NCBI GenBank assembly: GCA_905116865.2
Contig: CAJHNH020008445.1
Span: 300,001-364,000, forward strand
DNA length: 64,000 nucleotides
Source of the DNA: Candidula unifasciata
Taxonomy: Eukaryota; Mollusca; Gastropoda; Stylommatophora; Geomitridae
Reading direction: 5' to 3'
The translations under genes were made by a program, and so were the position numbers. The notes beneath the pieces were generated by a model. The model did no database searches and had not been told where the DNA came from. It worked only from the letters and a program-made list of their open reading frames with translations. Shown here in pieces: positions 32,780 through 43,740 of the stretch; position 1 is the stretch's first letter; every line of letters starts with the position of its first letter.

Positions 32780-34170
32780 TAATTCACTCAGCCAGCCGTT
32801 AAGTTTGACTTGCACCGATGTTTCTCTGTGCTAACAGTTTTGCCTTGATATGTTGTATTTGGAACAGTCTTGGGGGACATGATCTATTGTCTCAGTTGCC
32901 AATCCACATGTGCATATGGCTGATTCGCCGATTTTAAATTTTGTGTACGTGGCTGCGAAGTCGATTGTGTCCTGTTCTATGGTTTTGGTGGCTTTCTGAT
33001 TGATTATTCTCTTCTTTTGCTGATAAGAGACTCGTACCACAGGTTGTTCTTCATTTGCACCGTCCTTAGCTAGATTATCAGCTCTTTCATTTCCGGAAAC
33101 TCCACAGTGGAATGGTGTGCATTGCATAGCTACCTTAAACCCTATTTTGGCTGTATTTCTGGTATTATTTGGATGCTCAATATACACTCCTGCTTCTCCA
33201 ATTCTGCTTGCAGTTTGTGCTTATCCTTCCATATAGACACGAACCTAAAGATGATGTGGGTATTTGTTATCAAGTAGAGCAATGGTGGCTGTTTTAGTTT
33301 GCATACAGCACAGTTTTGTTCTTCCTTGTTGAATAATCCTTTCACTTCTGTCTAGATGTGTATTGACAACTTATAATCCTCTTTCAAAAGGTTGAGAGAT
33401 GTAAGTTGTCTGGTCTTCTGTAGAGTAGCATTGTCTAAAGCCTGCCTGCTGCGGCGTGAAGATGTTTTCACTTTCTATGTACCATTGAAGTCTAAGGTTG
33501 ACAATGTGTTCCATTGTTTTACAGAGACTGCTGGTAAGGGTGATTGGTCTATAACTAGAGGCATTAGTACTGTCTTTTCCTGGTGTAGAAGAGGTATCAT
33601 GATTGCTTCTTTCTATATCTGTTGAACTTTGCCACTTCCCCAACAATTTTAAAAATCTGCAGCAGTTTTGTTTTGGCTGTTGTCCCTAGGTTCTTGATCA
33701 TTTCGTTTGTTATTCCATTAATTCCAAGCGACTTTCCCATTTTCAGCTTAGATCTTGCTAACTCTAATTCGCTAAACGCAAGTGGTGCCTCAGTTACCAC
33801 ATGAATTATATCGTTGTGTCTTGAGTGTTGTTTCTCTCGAACCTTTCACTGTTTCTGTGGACTGACATCAGTGTTGCTGTCTTCAGCAAATAAATCTGCA
33901 AAGTGATCAGCCGTCTGTTTTTTGTTTGTTTGTTAGGATGGCTCCTTCTGAATATATTGTAGTGATGTCAGTCAGTGGATTTTTTTCTATAGTCTTGTTT
34001 TTTCTATCTGACCACTGTATATTGTTTTTCTCCCCTTTAACATTCTTACACTGCAGGTAAATTTAATTCTCAACCTCTCATAAATATTCTATGCCTCATC
34101 AGATGCCTTGTCATTTAGTATTGGCAATCATGCTTTTCCACATCTGGCAGACTGAAAGCATGTTTCACTT
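32780..34170 (-). mobile_element. Jockey-like LINE ORF2 fragment (RT to RNase H)
   Basis: On the minus strand the first piece is SELELARSKLKMGKSLGING with MIKNLG (about 33780-33690). SYRPITLTSSLCKTMEHIV and QAGFRQCYSTEDQ (about 33555-33410) are RT blocks 1-2. RNase H follows with TPFHCGVSGNERADNLAKDGA (about 33113-33050). A late GESAICTCGLATETIDHV zinc-finger-like end is at about 32937-32885. The catalytic FADD part between them is missing, so an internal deletion or insertion has removed it. Confidence 0.75.
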
Positions 34171-34679
34171 TGTGTGCTGACACCTTTCTGTGTTAAGATA
34201 AAATACTGTCAGCAATCATTTCTTGTTATCTTCCTCTATTTCCTTTTGATAAATATATGTTACCATTTGTATATATTCCTAATGTTGCCCCAAAAAAAAG
34301 ATAATTGCCTCTGACTCATGTTTGTGACAGTTTGTCTCTATGTTTTAGCCTGTTTTGGAATGTTTAGCAGTTAGATTATGCCATTGGCTTTCCAAAGAAT
34401 TTTTCTGTAAAACTTCAGCTCTGCGGCCTCAGGTGATTTTTGCTGTTTGTCCATGATTCATAGCCCAGATATTGGGTATAAGACAACTGTCTTCTCACCA
34501 TTGCTCTTTGTTACCTATAGTGATGCAGATGGACTGAATCACACATTATGGTGCACCTGGACCAGGCCTCGTTCTGGTCAGGACTTATCTACACCTCTCC
34601 GCAGTCATCATAGAAACATGTTCCTAGCTAGCGGCATGACGAACATAAATAGTATCGTTTCCTTCTAAGGCTGTGTGCA

Positions 34680-34870
34680 TATGCCTGAGAGGCTAGGCAC
34701 CAATAGTCTGCACATAGATAGTCAGATCTGTAAAATGGAAGTGCATGCAAAAATTCAAGTGCTAGAACAAAACAAGGGTCCCAAAATGGACGTACAATCA
34801 GGACTTACCTCTGGAGCTTGCAGCCAGTAAAGGAAAAGAAGAAATGCCTATTTTAGAGAGAATTACTCAA
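34680..34870 (+). repeat. Interspersed repeat R1, diverged copy
   Basis: GCCTGAGAGGCTAGGCACCA and CAGATCTGTAAAATGGA match the R1 copy around 48220-48275. It ends in AAAAGAAGAAATG, the same kind of GAA tail. Confidence 0.55.
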
Positions 34871-35149
34871 GGAGCACATAAAAGCCGAAGAAATCAACTG
34901 CTTTTTTTTTTCAGATGATCAGTGCCTAATACACCAACATGTATATAACCTGCTACACCATTTTGACTCCGTGTGTACAAAATGTGAGATTAAAATAAAC
35001 GCTACAAAATCTGAGGTATAAAACAAAATAACATGACCGTTTTTGTCAATGGTACTAAAGTCAAACAAATACGGTGATACCTCAGAATTTTTCGACTAAT
35101 GAAGTATTTTTGCTGTTTTGCCATGCGTGCGTGGCCTTGGTTGACTAAT

Positions 35150-35540
35150 TTGAATTTGGTTTATGGATGTTTTGGTGGGTGCACACTAACAAAGCATCTG
35201 CACTAATGACCTTGTCCAGACCAAATACCTGCTGGATTATAGTTACAGCCTCTGCTATTCAGAAGCACCCTCTTTTCAGACACTTGCGTTTTTCATCATC
35301 AAAAGCATTGTGCAGTGGGTGGTTGATTTTCCTGATATTTTCAGGTATGCTTTCATCTGTGCGACTTTGTATCTGATGACCATTGTCGACAAACCCAGGA
35401 CATGCTGCATGTCTTGATATAAGATGTTTTAGTGCAGCTGAGTATGAGTCTCATAGCCTCTTAGATTGGTTCTAATCTCTCTAGTTGGGTTGTGCTGACA
35501 GTGAGGAGGCCCTAATTTATGACAGTTAACATAAGGCTCT
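35150..35540 (-). mobile_element. LINE C-terminal fragment
   Basis: On the minus strand LLTVSTTQLERLEPI is followed by EAMRLIL (about 35500-35450). The usual form is TQLERLEVVQNEAMRTILG, the post-RT region of Jockey-like ORF2. KSHR-KHT and a TQCFDD-like end follow in shifted frames. It is heavily degraded. Confidence 0.5.
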
Positions 35541-35639
35541 GATAGAGGAAAAGTAAGCATTGCTCAACATCGGCTGCTGATATCATCTTTATTCTTTCCT
35601 CACTTTGAGTACAGCATTGTCTACATGATATTTGTATGA

Positions 35640-36204
35640 TCAGCATCTGTCAGATTCAAATTCAAATTCTCTTTCGTTGACCACTTTCAGCTAGGTCCGT
35701 TCACATTTCTGCTCACTTTCCTTTCAGCTATATTTGTGGTGACGTTTTCTGGTCTCGATCTCATTTGATTTTGGATTGTGTTCAATATTGTCACTTTCTA
35801 TTTGTTGTGGTTTCCGCTCTTGCTGTTGTATGTGTAATTTGGCTGGCCCTGTGCTGCGCTCAAGATGATTGGATGTTGAATCGATTTATTGTGGTATTCC
35901 TTGGCTGTTTGTTGTTTCCGGGGAAAGCAAATTGCCTATCCTAATAAGGACCGGCGGTCGATTGACTTGATCAGGTACTGATGGCAACATTGCTGAGGTC
36001 TGGTATTATTTGGTGATTTTCTCGTATCCTTGTTGTAAAGTACTGCTCCTACATAGGGTTTCGGTAATTTTGGCCTTAGTTGTGTCATATCTGGTATTAG
36101 TGTTTGAGATAACGGTGTCGACCTCGTTTGATTTCAGGTTTTGGCTGTCGATATGGTTCCTCTGGTAATGACCAAAGAACGTCATCATCTTGCAGTTCTG
36201 AGTT
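35640..36204 (-). mobile_element. Jockey-like LINE, inter-ORF region and possible ORF2 start
   Basis: This lies directly downstream (on the minus strand) of the ORF1 stop. A stretch reading LNTIQNQMRSRPENVTTNI near 35790-35735 could be the decayed start of the endonuclease domain (usual form LQWN-x-RS-x-R). The sequence then breaks off near 35640. This is weak evidence taken alone. Confidence 0.35.
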
Positions 36205-37835
36205 TTAGAAGTTCGGGTCCTCAAGCTCCTTGATGCGTTCGTTTATTTGGTCAATTGTTGCCACCGGAAACTGTTTCATCAGCGGCGTCGGATTTCTCTT
36301 ATCTGGTGTTTGCTGTGGCTTTTTCTGGGTCTCGGCTCCCTGTATTTGCTGCCTTCTTGTTGCCTCTTTCCGTGCTTTCTCTCTTTCTTCCATCACTCTG
36401 TTGGTTGCTTGCAGTTCCTTACCAAGTCTGTTGTTTTCTTCGTATGCTCTTCGTAACTTTTCCTCTGTTTCAGCTAGTGCCTTCTTGATCATTGCGACTT
36501 CTTTCGCGAGAAGTTGTTGGTTATCCCGCAGATCATTGATGCCCGCCACGTCTTCCCTTGCTTTAGTTGGTTGTTCCTTTTGTGTCTGGATAGTGGCCAG
36601 TGCATTCATGATGTCCTCCTTGAATTTCGTCATCTCTGCTGTCATCCGTTTCTGGGTATCAAGAGTCGCCTGCATTATAGCTCTCAGGCCTGTTATTTCA
36701 TCTCTGTCTTCATCTCGTTGTGATTTGGATGCGTCTTTCTCGTCTCTGAGAGCTTGGATGTCACTTTTGAGTTGAGCCACCTCGTTGCTCAGTTTGGTGG
36801 TAACGGCTGCAGTTATGCCTTGGGTTGCTTCGTGTCTTCTGCGGGCCTCATGGTATGGAATCTTTTCCCGTATGGCCGTGGTTGCTATTTCTCTACATTG
36901 TTGCAGATAGGGGCACCCCAGGTACCTGGTGCTATGTTGGCCGTAGCAGTTGGCGCACTTCCTGTTCGTATTGGGAGACCTAAAGTCTGTGTCCAGCTTT
37001 GCCAGCGGGCAATTGTTGAAGGCATGGGGTTGTGAACAGTATCGACATACTTCATGTTCGCTCACACAAGTGGCCCGGGAGTGCCATGCTTTTTGGCAAC
37101 GAGAGCACTGGATCACCTGTGGCACGTATTGCTCTGGTCTTTGCATTCTTTGATCTAGGTAAACTTTATCCGGGATGTGTTCTCCTTCCGATGTTATCAC
37201 CGCCACTGCAATGGATGCCGTTTTGAGCCCATTCTCTCTGCTTGGTTGATGTTGACATTGGGGTTTTCTTTCCTTATTTGTTGCAGAATTTCTTCGTTGC
37301 TCCATTGCAGGTTGACTCTTCGGATCACCCATCGTCTTACCTTCTGGAAGATTGTGGCCGTCACAGTTATCTCCTCGGATAGTCGGAGTTCTTTCTTGCC
37401 GTCGTGTTGGATGTCATCCAGCATGTCTGAGGTGCGGTTGGTTCTGTTTAGTGAAGCTATCACTCCTTCTCGAGTTCTCCTAATCTTTGCGACTGCCCTC
37501 TTGCCTAATATGATCTCCAGCATATTGATCAATGTTAGCGTTGCCAGTGTAGTGATTGCTGTCCGGCCCGAGCTGGTCTGTCGTAGGAATATTGTGGCAG
37601 GAAATTCATAGCTGCCTGTCTTTCGTCGATCTGGAGATGTTTGTGGAGTTGGCTGTGTTGGTTCAGGTGATGCTGGAACGTCACTCAGGGCCTCACTGGT
37701 AGTAGGGGCGTCTTCCTGTGATTCGGTAGTAACTGTCTGCGTCTTCCTGGCCTCCGAGTTAGATCGGTTAGATCGGTCAGTGGGTTGTTTCCTCTGTCCA
37801 TTGCGCCTTCCGTTAGGTTTGTTTCTCCGAGACAT
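36205..37835 (-). pseudogene. LINE ORF1 (gag-like, zinc-knuckle protein) with one frameshift
   Basis: Two overlapping frames (37835-37197 and 37332-36205) make one gag-like ORF1, shifted near 37235. The first frame has a basic, low-complexity N-terminus (MSRRNKPNGRRNG) and a folded part with ILQQIRKENPNVNINQAER. The second has three zinc knuckles: CSRCQKAWHSRATC (C-x2-C-x4-H-x4-C), CRYCSQPHAFNNC and CANCYGQHSTRYLGC. A long charged coiled coil (about 150 residues) ends it. This layout is that of Jockey/I-type LINE ORF1 proteins, which bind element RNA. Apart from the single shift the protein is intact, so the insertion is fairly young. Confidence 0.78.
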
Positions 37836-37837
37836 GG

Positions 37838-38080
37838 TGCTTGCGGAGAAGGCGTCTCACTCTGGCAAATACTTTGTATTGTGTTATGTAGGTTTCAGTC
37901 CTATTTGATGACAATTGCGGAGAAGTCCTCTCGCTCTGCCTATCCTCAAAGGGACCAGCAGGTACTGTATTGTGCAGGTATCAATATCTGGTGACAATTG
38001 CGGAGAAGTCCTCTCGCTCTGCCTATCCTCCAAGGGACCAGCATATACTGTATTGTGCAGGTATCAATACTATCTGATGA
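37838..38080 (-). repeat. Three tandem 5'-UTR monomers of the LINE
   Basis: Upstream of the ORF1 start codon (ATG at 37835-37833 on the minus strand) lie three direct units. The unit starts are at about 37841, 37914 and 37997, giving steps of about 73 and 83 bp. Each has TTGCGGAGAAG, a CTCTGCCTAT-type word and TACTGTATTGTGCAGGTATC. The outer two are nearly identical; the one nearest the ATG is diverged and about 10 bp shorter. Confidence 0.85.
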
Positions 38081-38240
38081 TTGGCTGATCTGGTGGAGCC
38101 GCGCTGATCTGTCAGATGTCCTGTCAAGATATTTAACCTTGTCTGTTTTTCTGCGTCTATACTGCATATGCTTATGCCTGGCAAAGGTGTATAGGCTGTG
38201 AGTGTTCGAGAACCAAGTCGAAAGGCCTTTGCCAAGAGAG

Positions 38241-38870
38241 AATTAAGCTGTTTGAAATACAGAATATCTGGGCAGAAGTGAAAGTAGGGAAGTGATGGAT
38301 AGACAATGTAGCTGGATCATGTCAATAGATGCACAAATCCATCACTCTAGCCATTAGTAAAGCACAAGACAGATATAGAAAACTACATCACAAGGCTATA
38401 ACCCAGTAACAGTATGACAGCAAAAGAAGAAGATTCACAGCCAAATGTTAAGTGATGATGAGAAACAATGCAAGCATAGGGAATTATACAGAAGTCACCT
38501 GCCGGATAAGTATTCTCCGCAAAAAAATTGTGGTCAGGAGCATCCAGGTGTTATAATTGGCATGATTCAAGTGTACAGTCCTTAACCATGAATATTAGGT
38601 GCAAAAGTAATATTCCTCAGAACATATACTGAAGACCCACTAGAATGCAGATTATTGTAGACATTGCAGTAGGTAAACACTTAAATTACTTATGGCTGGG
38701 AAAACTTGTTACAAAATTAGTTTTAATTGAATATGGTTGAGCTTTAATACAAAGTACATATGAATAAATATAGACTAATGTAAATGTAGAAACCTTACGC
38801 CATTTATGTGATGTGAAACTGAAACACTACTGATATATGTTTGCCATTAATTTTAAAATATGTATTACAG
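38241..38870 (+). other. End of intron 6, nothing recognised
   Basis: AT-rich; a possible 5' end of the minus-strand LINE lies near 38240. Confidence 0.45.
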
Positions 38871-38947
38871 AGAACAGAGAAATGCAGAAGCACAAGAGAA
38901 AGTTGAAGTTAAGGTTGAAGATGAGTATTATGAAAATAAAATCGTAG
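38871..38947 (+). CDS. BRD8: BRD8 exon 7 (GC donor)
   Basis: A TGTATTACAG acceptor precedes one base of Glu149, then EQRNAEAQEKVEVKVEDEYY and ENKIV, plus one base of Ala175. A plain GT donor at 38944 would leave phase 0 and throw exon 8 into a frame that stops. Using GC at 38948 gives the near-perfect donor TAG|GCAAGT and the phase needed by exon 8. The charged E/K-rich sequence parallels EEEAEVKRK in human BRD8. Confidence 0.78.
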
Positions 38948-39154
38948 GCAAGTTTCTTAAGTTGACAAGCTACTTTATTATTTCGAATCACTTTATTGTT
39001 TTGAACGTTTTAATTTCTGTAAGGCATTTTTGAAGTGACATATACTAGTGCTTAAATGTTTTAGTCCTCCAGGGAGAAGGTAGTAATATTGACATAGAAA
39101 TTAAATTACCATTTAACTGATCAGTTTGTAAATTATAAAACTGTTAAAAAGATC

Positions 39155-39375
39155 ATAATGTAGTAGGTCCTTTGCAGAACGTCGCACTCATCACAGTCTG
39201 CCTGAAAGAAACTCGGTCTCTTGCAAGCTCTCCCACCTCTTGTACTTTCATACTCAAGGAGTCACTTATATCCTGTGCCCATCTTCGTGTTGGTCCGCCC
39301 CTGCCCCTCCTTCTTGGTACCATGCCTTCTGCTATTCTTTTCCAAATCCGTCGTGGCACTTGATATGACCAAAAT
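39155..39375 (-). mobile_element. LINE C-terminal tail (RRGRGGPTRRWAQDI type)
   Basis: On the minus strand it codes VPRRRGRGGPTRRWAQDI and then SFRQTVMSATFCKGPTT. The same tail, more decayed, forms the right part of the 2.3-kb pyrimidine-rich repeats (about 8165-8290 and 58980-59100). A related copy is at 45225-45440. Confidence 0.65.
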
Positions 39376-40065
39376 ATTTGAGAAGATACTTTCCCATTTT
39401 AAGTGAATTCATTGTCGCAGTGAACAGAAAGAAAATTAAGGGGGGGGGGGGGGATTCCTGGGGGGGAAGTGTTCAAGTTGAGCAACCCATCAGTGGACAT
39501 AGAGCATTTAAGACTCCGGGCAATTGGTGAAATATTGTCTTTTCAGTTCAGTAAGATTGAGAGAGTTGTAAACGCTGTGCTACATGATAATAATAATAAT
39601 GCTTTTATATGGGAATTTCTGTTTTTCTCAGGTGATCTTATTTAGTTTTCTATATGCATGCATCGAATGAAACCAGCAAAGTATACCTTTAATTTAAATT
39701 CTGTTACTCCTGGTCGCTATTAAACATTTGCATGAAATGTAATGCAGCTTTCATGAAGAAAACATCTGTTTAAAAAAAATACATTTAATGGTATCCTAGT
39801 TAGTCATTCGGTTAATTAGGCATTTTGTCATTTTCTTGCTCTTGTATTGTCTCTAGATGTTTTGCTCCAATTTATTCAAAAATTGTTTCTTCAAAATCTT
39901 CATTTTTGTATTGTTGCATTGAAAGTTACCATTCATGAAATGTTTTCTTATTTATACCTTTACATAAATACGGGTTGGAAGGAAAGGTGGTTTAATGTGA
40001 CAAATATTATTCTCTAAACTTTAGGTAACAAGTGTAATGATATAATTGTTTGTGAATCATTTTAG
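39376..40065 (+). other. End of intron 7, nothing recognised
   Basis: It holds a G run (about 39440-39453) and otherwise AT-rich sequence. Confidence 0.45.
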
Positions 40066-40145
40066 CTGCAGAAATGTTGGACTCTTCAATGCCTGTTGGT
40101 GATGTTGATGAGAGCACTCAAGATTCTGTTGGAGAGATCTCTGTA
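40066..40145 (+). CDS. BRD8: BRD8 exon 8
   Basis: After CATTTTAG, two bases complete Ala175 and the exon codes AEMLDSSMPVGDVDESTQDS and VGEISV. It ends in phase 0 before GTAAGAAC. This is an acidic linker in the position of the poorly conserved central part of BRD8. The support is frame continuity into exon 9 and good splice sites rather than similarity. Confidence 0.75.
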
Positions 40146-40364
40146 GTAAGAACTTTATATTTTACAGTTAGGATGTGTTTGCTAAAAAAAAATGGTTAAT
40201 GTTCTCGCATACCGGAATCTTAAAACCTCTTTAAATCTATAGTTCTTTTCAGGTATTTGAGCCTTCAATGCAAATACAGAATGGGACTAGAGGATTATGC
40301 TAAAACTGAATCCTGTCTTCAATCAGTGAAACTTGGGTATAGTTAAAATTAGTTGCATATCTTG

Positions 40365-40530
40365 TACAGGTTGTTGCAAACCAACCCCAGCATTGGTTGA
40401 CCATTTGTAGTTTTACTAGGCAGTATTATCTTCAGTAGTTTGCCACTGCCTTTGAAGCAGTTGACACTATACCACTGACAAAATTAGTGCAGAGCGCTCT
40501 GTTGCCAAGCCACCTAGAGGTTAATAGAAG
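40365..40530 (-). repeat. tRNA-derived SINE, family 1, partial
   Basis: It shares CAACCCCAGCATTG, AGTAGTTTGCCACTGCC and CCACTGACAAA with the copies at 3893 and 50597. The head end (GTGGCTTGGCAACAGAG on the minus strand) is diverged. Confidence 0.65.
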
Positions 40531-41310
40531 GGGTATTGCTGAGTTGTGAACCATGTTCATACCCTTTTACTTTGAATAGCAATACAATATAAGGGTCACC
40601 TACACATGTTTTTCTTTTATAGCCCACAATATATGATGTTTGGTTAGGGCTACCCTTTATGTTGCTATTTTCACAAATCAGATTAAATTATCCTTTTGAC
40701 ATTGTAAGAAAGTGATTGATTTTTTGTTTGGACCATGTAGAACACAGAGGATTATCTGCTGAGCATAATAGCTGCCAAGCTTGCTTGCTAACATATTTTT
40801 TAGTACCAAACTTGTAATTCTGCTCTATCAATCACAGAACTGTGTGGTCATGTGAGAAAAATTGCTTCAAAAGGGATTTAAACCAGGATCACTATGTCAG
40901 CTGACAAAAGCACAAATCAGAATGCTACGGCAGTTCCACTTTTACTAGGCTATATTTTTTGCTCATAGATTATATTTTTTCAATGTGTTTATCTCTGGGT
41001 CTATTAGAGAGTGCTGAAAAGGACGTGGTTTGAGTCATGAGAAGACGTGCTTAAAGTGACAGCTAAAATTTACTCCATTCCCAAAGGGCCTTCCTGAAAT
41101 GTTTTCAATAATGGTGGGCCAACTTGGAGACTACTTGAAGAGGATTTGGATTTAAAACCTCTAGGAAAGTCATGATTCTTTTTCTTGGCCTCTCACCTTG
41201 CATTTTTTTAAGCAGATTTTTAATATAGCATTTAATTCATTTTTACACTTTCACTTTTGAATTTTCTTTTCTGCACATTGGACATAATTTTTAATCTTTG
41301 TATTTCTCAG
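40531..41310 (+). other. End of intron 8, nothing recognised
   Basis: No coding or repeat content that I can name. Confidence 0.45.
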
Positions 41311-41463
41311 TTGACAGATGAAGAAGGCACTCATTTGGGTAGTTCACCATTCCATACACCTCCACCTATCGTGTCAGCAGCAGACAAATTATCAGCATCA
41401 CATCTTCTACAATTATTAAAAAGTGATGTCAAAACAGCTACAGAACTTCAGCGACTCAAACAT
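41311..41463 (+). CDS. BRD8: BRD8 exon 9
   Basis: Phase 0 at both ends, 51 codons, between TATTTCTCAG and GTGAGC. It codes LTDEEGTHLGSSPFHTPPPI, then a helix-like SASHLLQLLKSDVKTATELQ. Serine/threonine-proline pairs (FHTPPP) suggest phosphorylation sites (inference). Confidence 0.8.
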
Positions 41464-42880
41464 GTGAGCATTTTTTTTTTCTGTTCAAAACAATATAGGT
41501 GCTTTCTTCTTCAAAGGGATAGATGTAAAGTTGGGGGGGGGGGGGGGTGTAAATATTCTACCCTTAACCCCCAAAATAAGAAATCAAATAAAAAGAGAAT
41601 GAATGGGATATGAATACAGCTTTTTCTTGTACTTAGAACCTTTGTTTCTCAACATGATCTTCACCATCACATACCCCACCATTGCTTATAAACCACCTTC
41701 ATTATGGATATACATACTCTGCATTTCTCAGCCACAGTTGCACCTTACATTTGTCCTCAAAACATTTACAGCAAAGGTAAGCTGTAAGTGGATCAACAAA
41801 ATAAGATCTCTAAGCAAAAGGCAGTGACCCTAATTGATTTATTTGTCATCCTGATTTCTGTTCTGGTTTCCTCAAGACATCTTGTAGTTCAGTAATGGCT
41901 GTTCCAAATAGTTATTCCAGTTTACCTATTTGAGAATGTTTCTGTTTACTTGGATGTTACATTGAGGTATTTATTCCTTTATGTTTCCGAGATGAACATA
42001 TTGGTTTTTTTTAAAATAATTTAAGCTTAATCTTAATGGCTCAGTGTGTACAGTAAGAACATCAAAAAAATGCTGCAATCATTAATATTTTATCTCATAA
42101 CTAAACTATAAATTCTGGAGGTCAAAGTCAGAGACGCCTGGAAGACAGCAAAGATAAAGAGAGAACAAACAACTGCAGTGAACAATTCACTCAAAGCCAT
42201 CTCAGAACATGAGAATATTAAATCAAGGTGAGGATGACAAAAAAGACACCTTGAATTTAGACAGGGGTGGTAAGAACTGTTGAAACTGGTAAATGCTAAG
42301 AATATGAAGGACCCACTAATAAAAAAAAAAAATATTATTTTAAAAAAATGTAACAACATACTATGCTTGTGCCAACCACATCAGAACACAACTAGCATTG
42401 AATTATCAACAGAAATGTCACAAAAGCACAGAGATGTCAAAACATATGATGGAAAATGAAAAAAAAATAAAAAGCAAATGGAAGAGTGGGAGCAGGCATT
42501 GAGTTTCTTGAAAATGAATCATCAGGGAAGATGGAATAACAGAATAACTGCTAATGGACTGGGTATTGGGGTTACAAGAAAATTGTAAAAGGTGGCTTAT
42601 AAACTATAACTGGCTGACCACTTAACACTATGAAAAGATATTTGCTAGTGTTTGCAGTTCTCTCCCAATAATTCACCACAAACACAAGAAATCCGCAGGT
42701 CGTGGGACAGTCTAATATTTCAGGGGGGTGTTGTATTGTGTCGTAATTTGGCATTTCATTTGCCGTGCAGTTTTGTGTGCTTCTTGTGCTGTTTGTTTTG
42801 GTGTGCATTTTTCTGTGTGTTGGCGCAGTCGGGCTGATGCAGATATTGTTGGTGTTTTCTTGTTTGCTGTTTAGGAAGAC
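41464..42880 (+). other. Intron 9, first part, nothing certain
   Basis: A run of 16 G is at about 41533. Several A-rich stretches with possible LINE debris occur (VKVRDAWKTAKIKREQ near 42122), too weak to assign. Confidence 0.4.
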
Positions 42881-43190
42881 CTACGTTGCATACAGTCATG
42901 GGACCTTTAACTGAACACATCTTCGCCATACGTAACATTTTAGAACAATGCATTGAATTGCAGAGAAGTATATATATAAATTTTGTGAACTTTGAGAAAG
43001 CTCTTGACAGCGTCCATAGAGACAGTCTATGGAAAATTCTATGACATTTTGGAATTCCAGAAAAAATAGTCAACATAATTGCTCTCTTCTATAAAGACTT
43101 TTCTGCAGTATAAAAAATTACAATACATCTTTCCCAGTAAAGACAGGTGTAAGACAGAGATGTGTGATGTCATCTCTCCTCTTCAAGAAC
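42881..43190 (+). mobile_element. LINE reverse-transcriptase fragment (family B-like)
   Basis: The plus strand reads GPLTEHIFAIRNILEQCIE and then YINFVNFEKALDSVHRDSLW. These are the RT blocks usually written TEQIFTLRNIIEQ and YINFVDFEKAFDSIHRDSLW. A stop follows within a few codons. Confidence 0.75.
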
Positions 43191-43319
43191 ATTTGTTGAT
43201 CAGTAAATCAGAAGGGGATTTAGAAAAGGCATGTAACAAAGATTGGAAGAAGGGACTGAAAGCTAAACTACACATATTTCATGTTTGTGGCCAAATGTAC
43301 GCACATGGATCAGTCAACT

Positions 43320-43740
43320 AACATGAGAACAGAACTGCCAGGACAAAAGGCAAATAAGCAACAGAATGAAGTGAGAGCAGTTTTTCTCACAAAGGGGTGT
43401 ACTGTCACCAAAATTGTTCCTAGCTTATATAAATACTATTTTAAAAAATTGTCCAACGACAGTTGTACTTCTTTTATAGATGACTTGACTGTATGGACTT
43501 CTGAAAAATACATTAGTATAGCTAACAACAGGATACAGCAAGCCTTATTGTGTCAGAGGAATGATAAAAAAACATGACTAGTAAATATAAGTGAAGTGAA
43601 GACAGCATGTACGGGTTTCTCCCTGCCAAGTTTAAAAAAGCCAGCTAAGCTAGTGCTAAATGGAAAAATTGCGTCAAAGGGAAAATTCACAATACTGGTG
43701 CTACACAACGGTACCCGAATGAAAAGCATAATGCCAGAAT
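43320..43740 (+). mobile_element. Jockey-like RT fragment
   Basis: FIDDLTVWTSEKYIS corresponds to the catalytic FADDLTVW block with A changed to I. VNISEVKTACTGFSLPSLKKP follows, in place of INLSKT-x-FSLS, with LVLNGKIAS in place of L-x-G-x-I. This is a different LINE type from its neighbours on either side. Confidence 0.6.

Noticed and set aside
36230..36775. 181-codon plus-strand open frame (cysteine/serine-rich)
   Set aside because: It is the antisense of the LINE ORF1 coiled-coil region, which explains the openness.
38941..38946. GT donor ATC|GTAGGC for exon 7
   Set aside because: It leaves phase 0, while exon 8 is open only when one base is carried over; the GC donor four bases later gives the right phase and a better consensus.
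42090..42360. Possible LINE debris in intron 9
   Set aside because: A few words resemble LINE C-termini but nothing aligns over more than about 15 residues.
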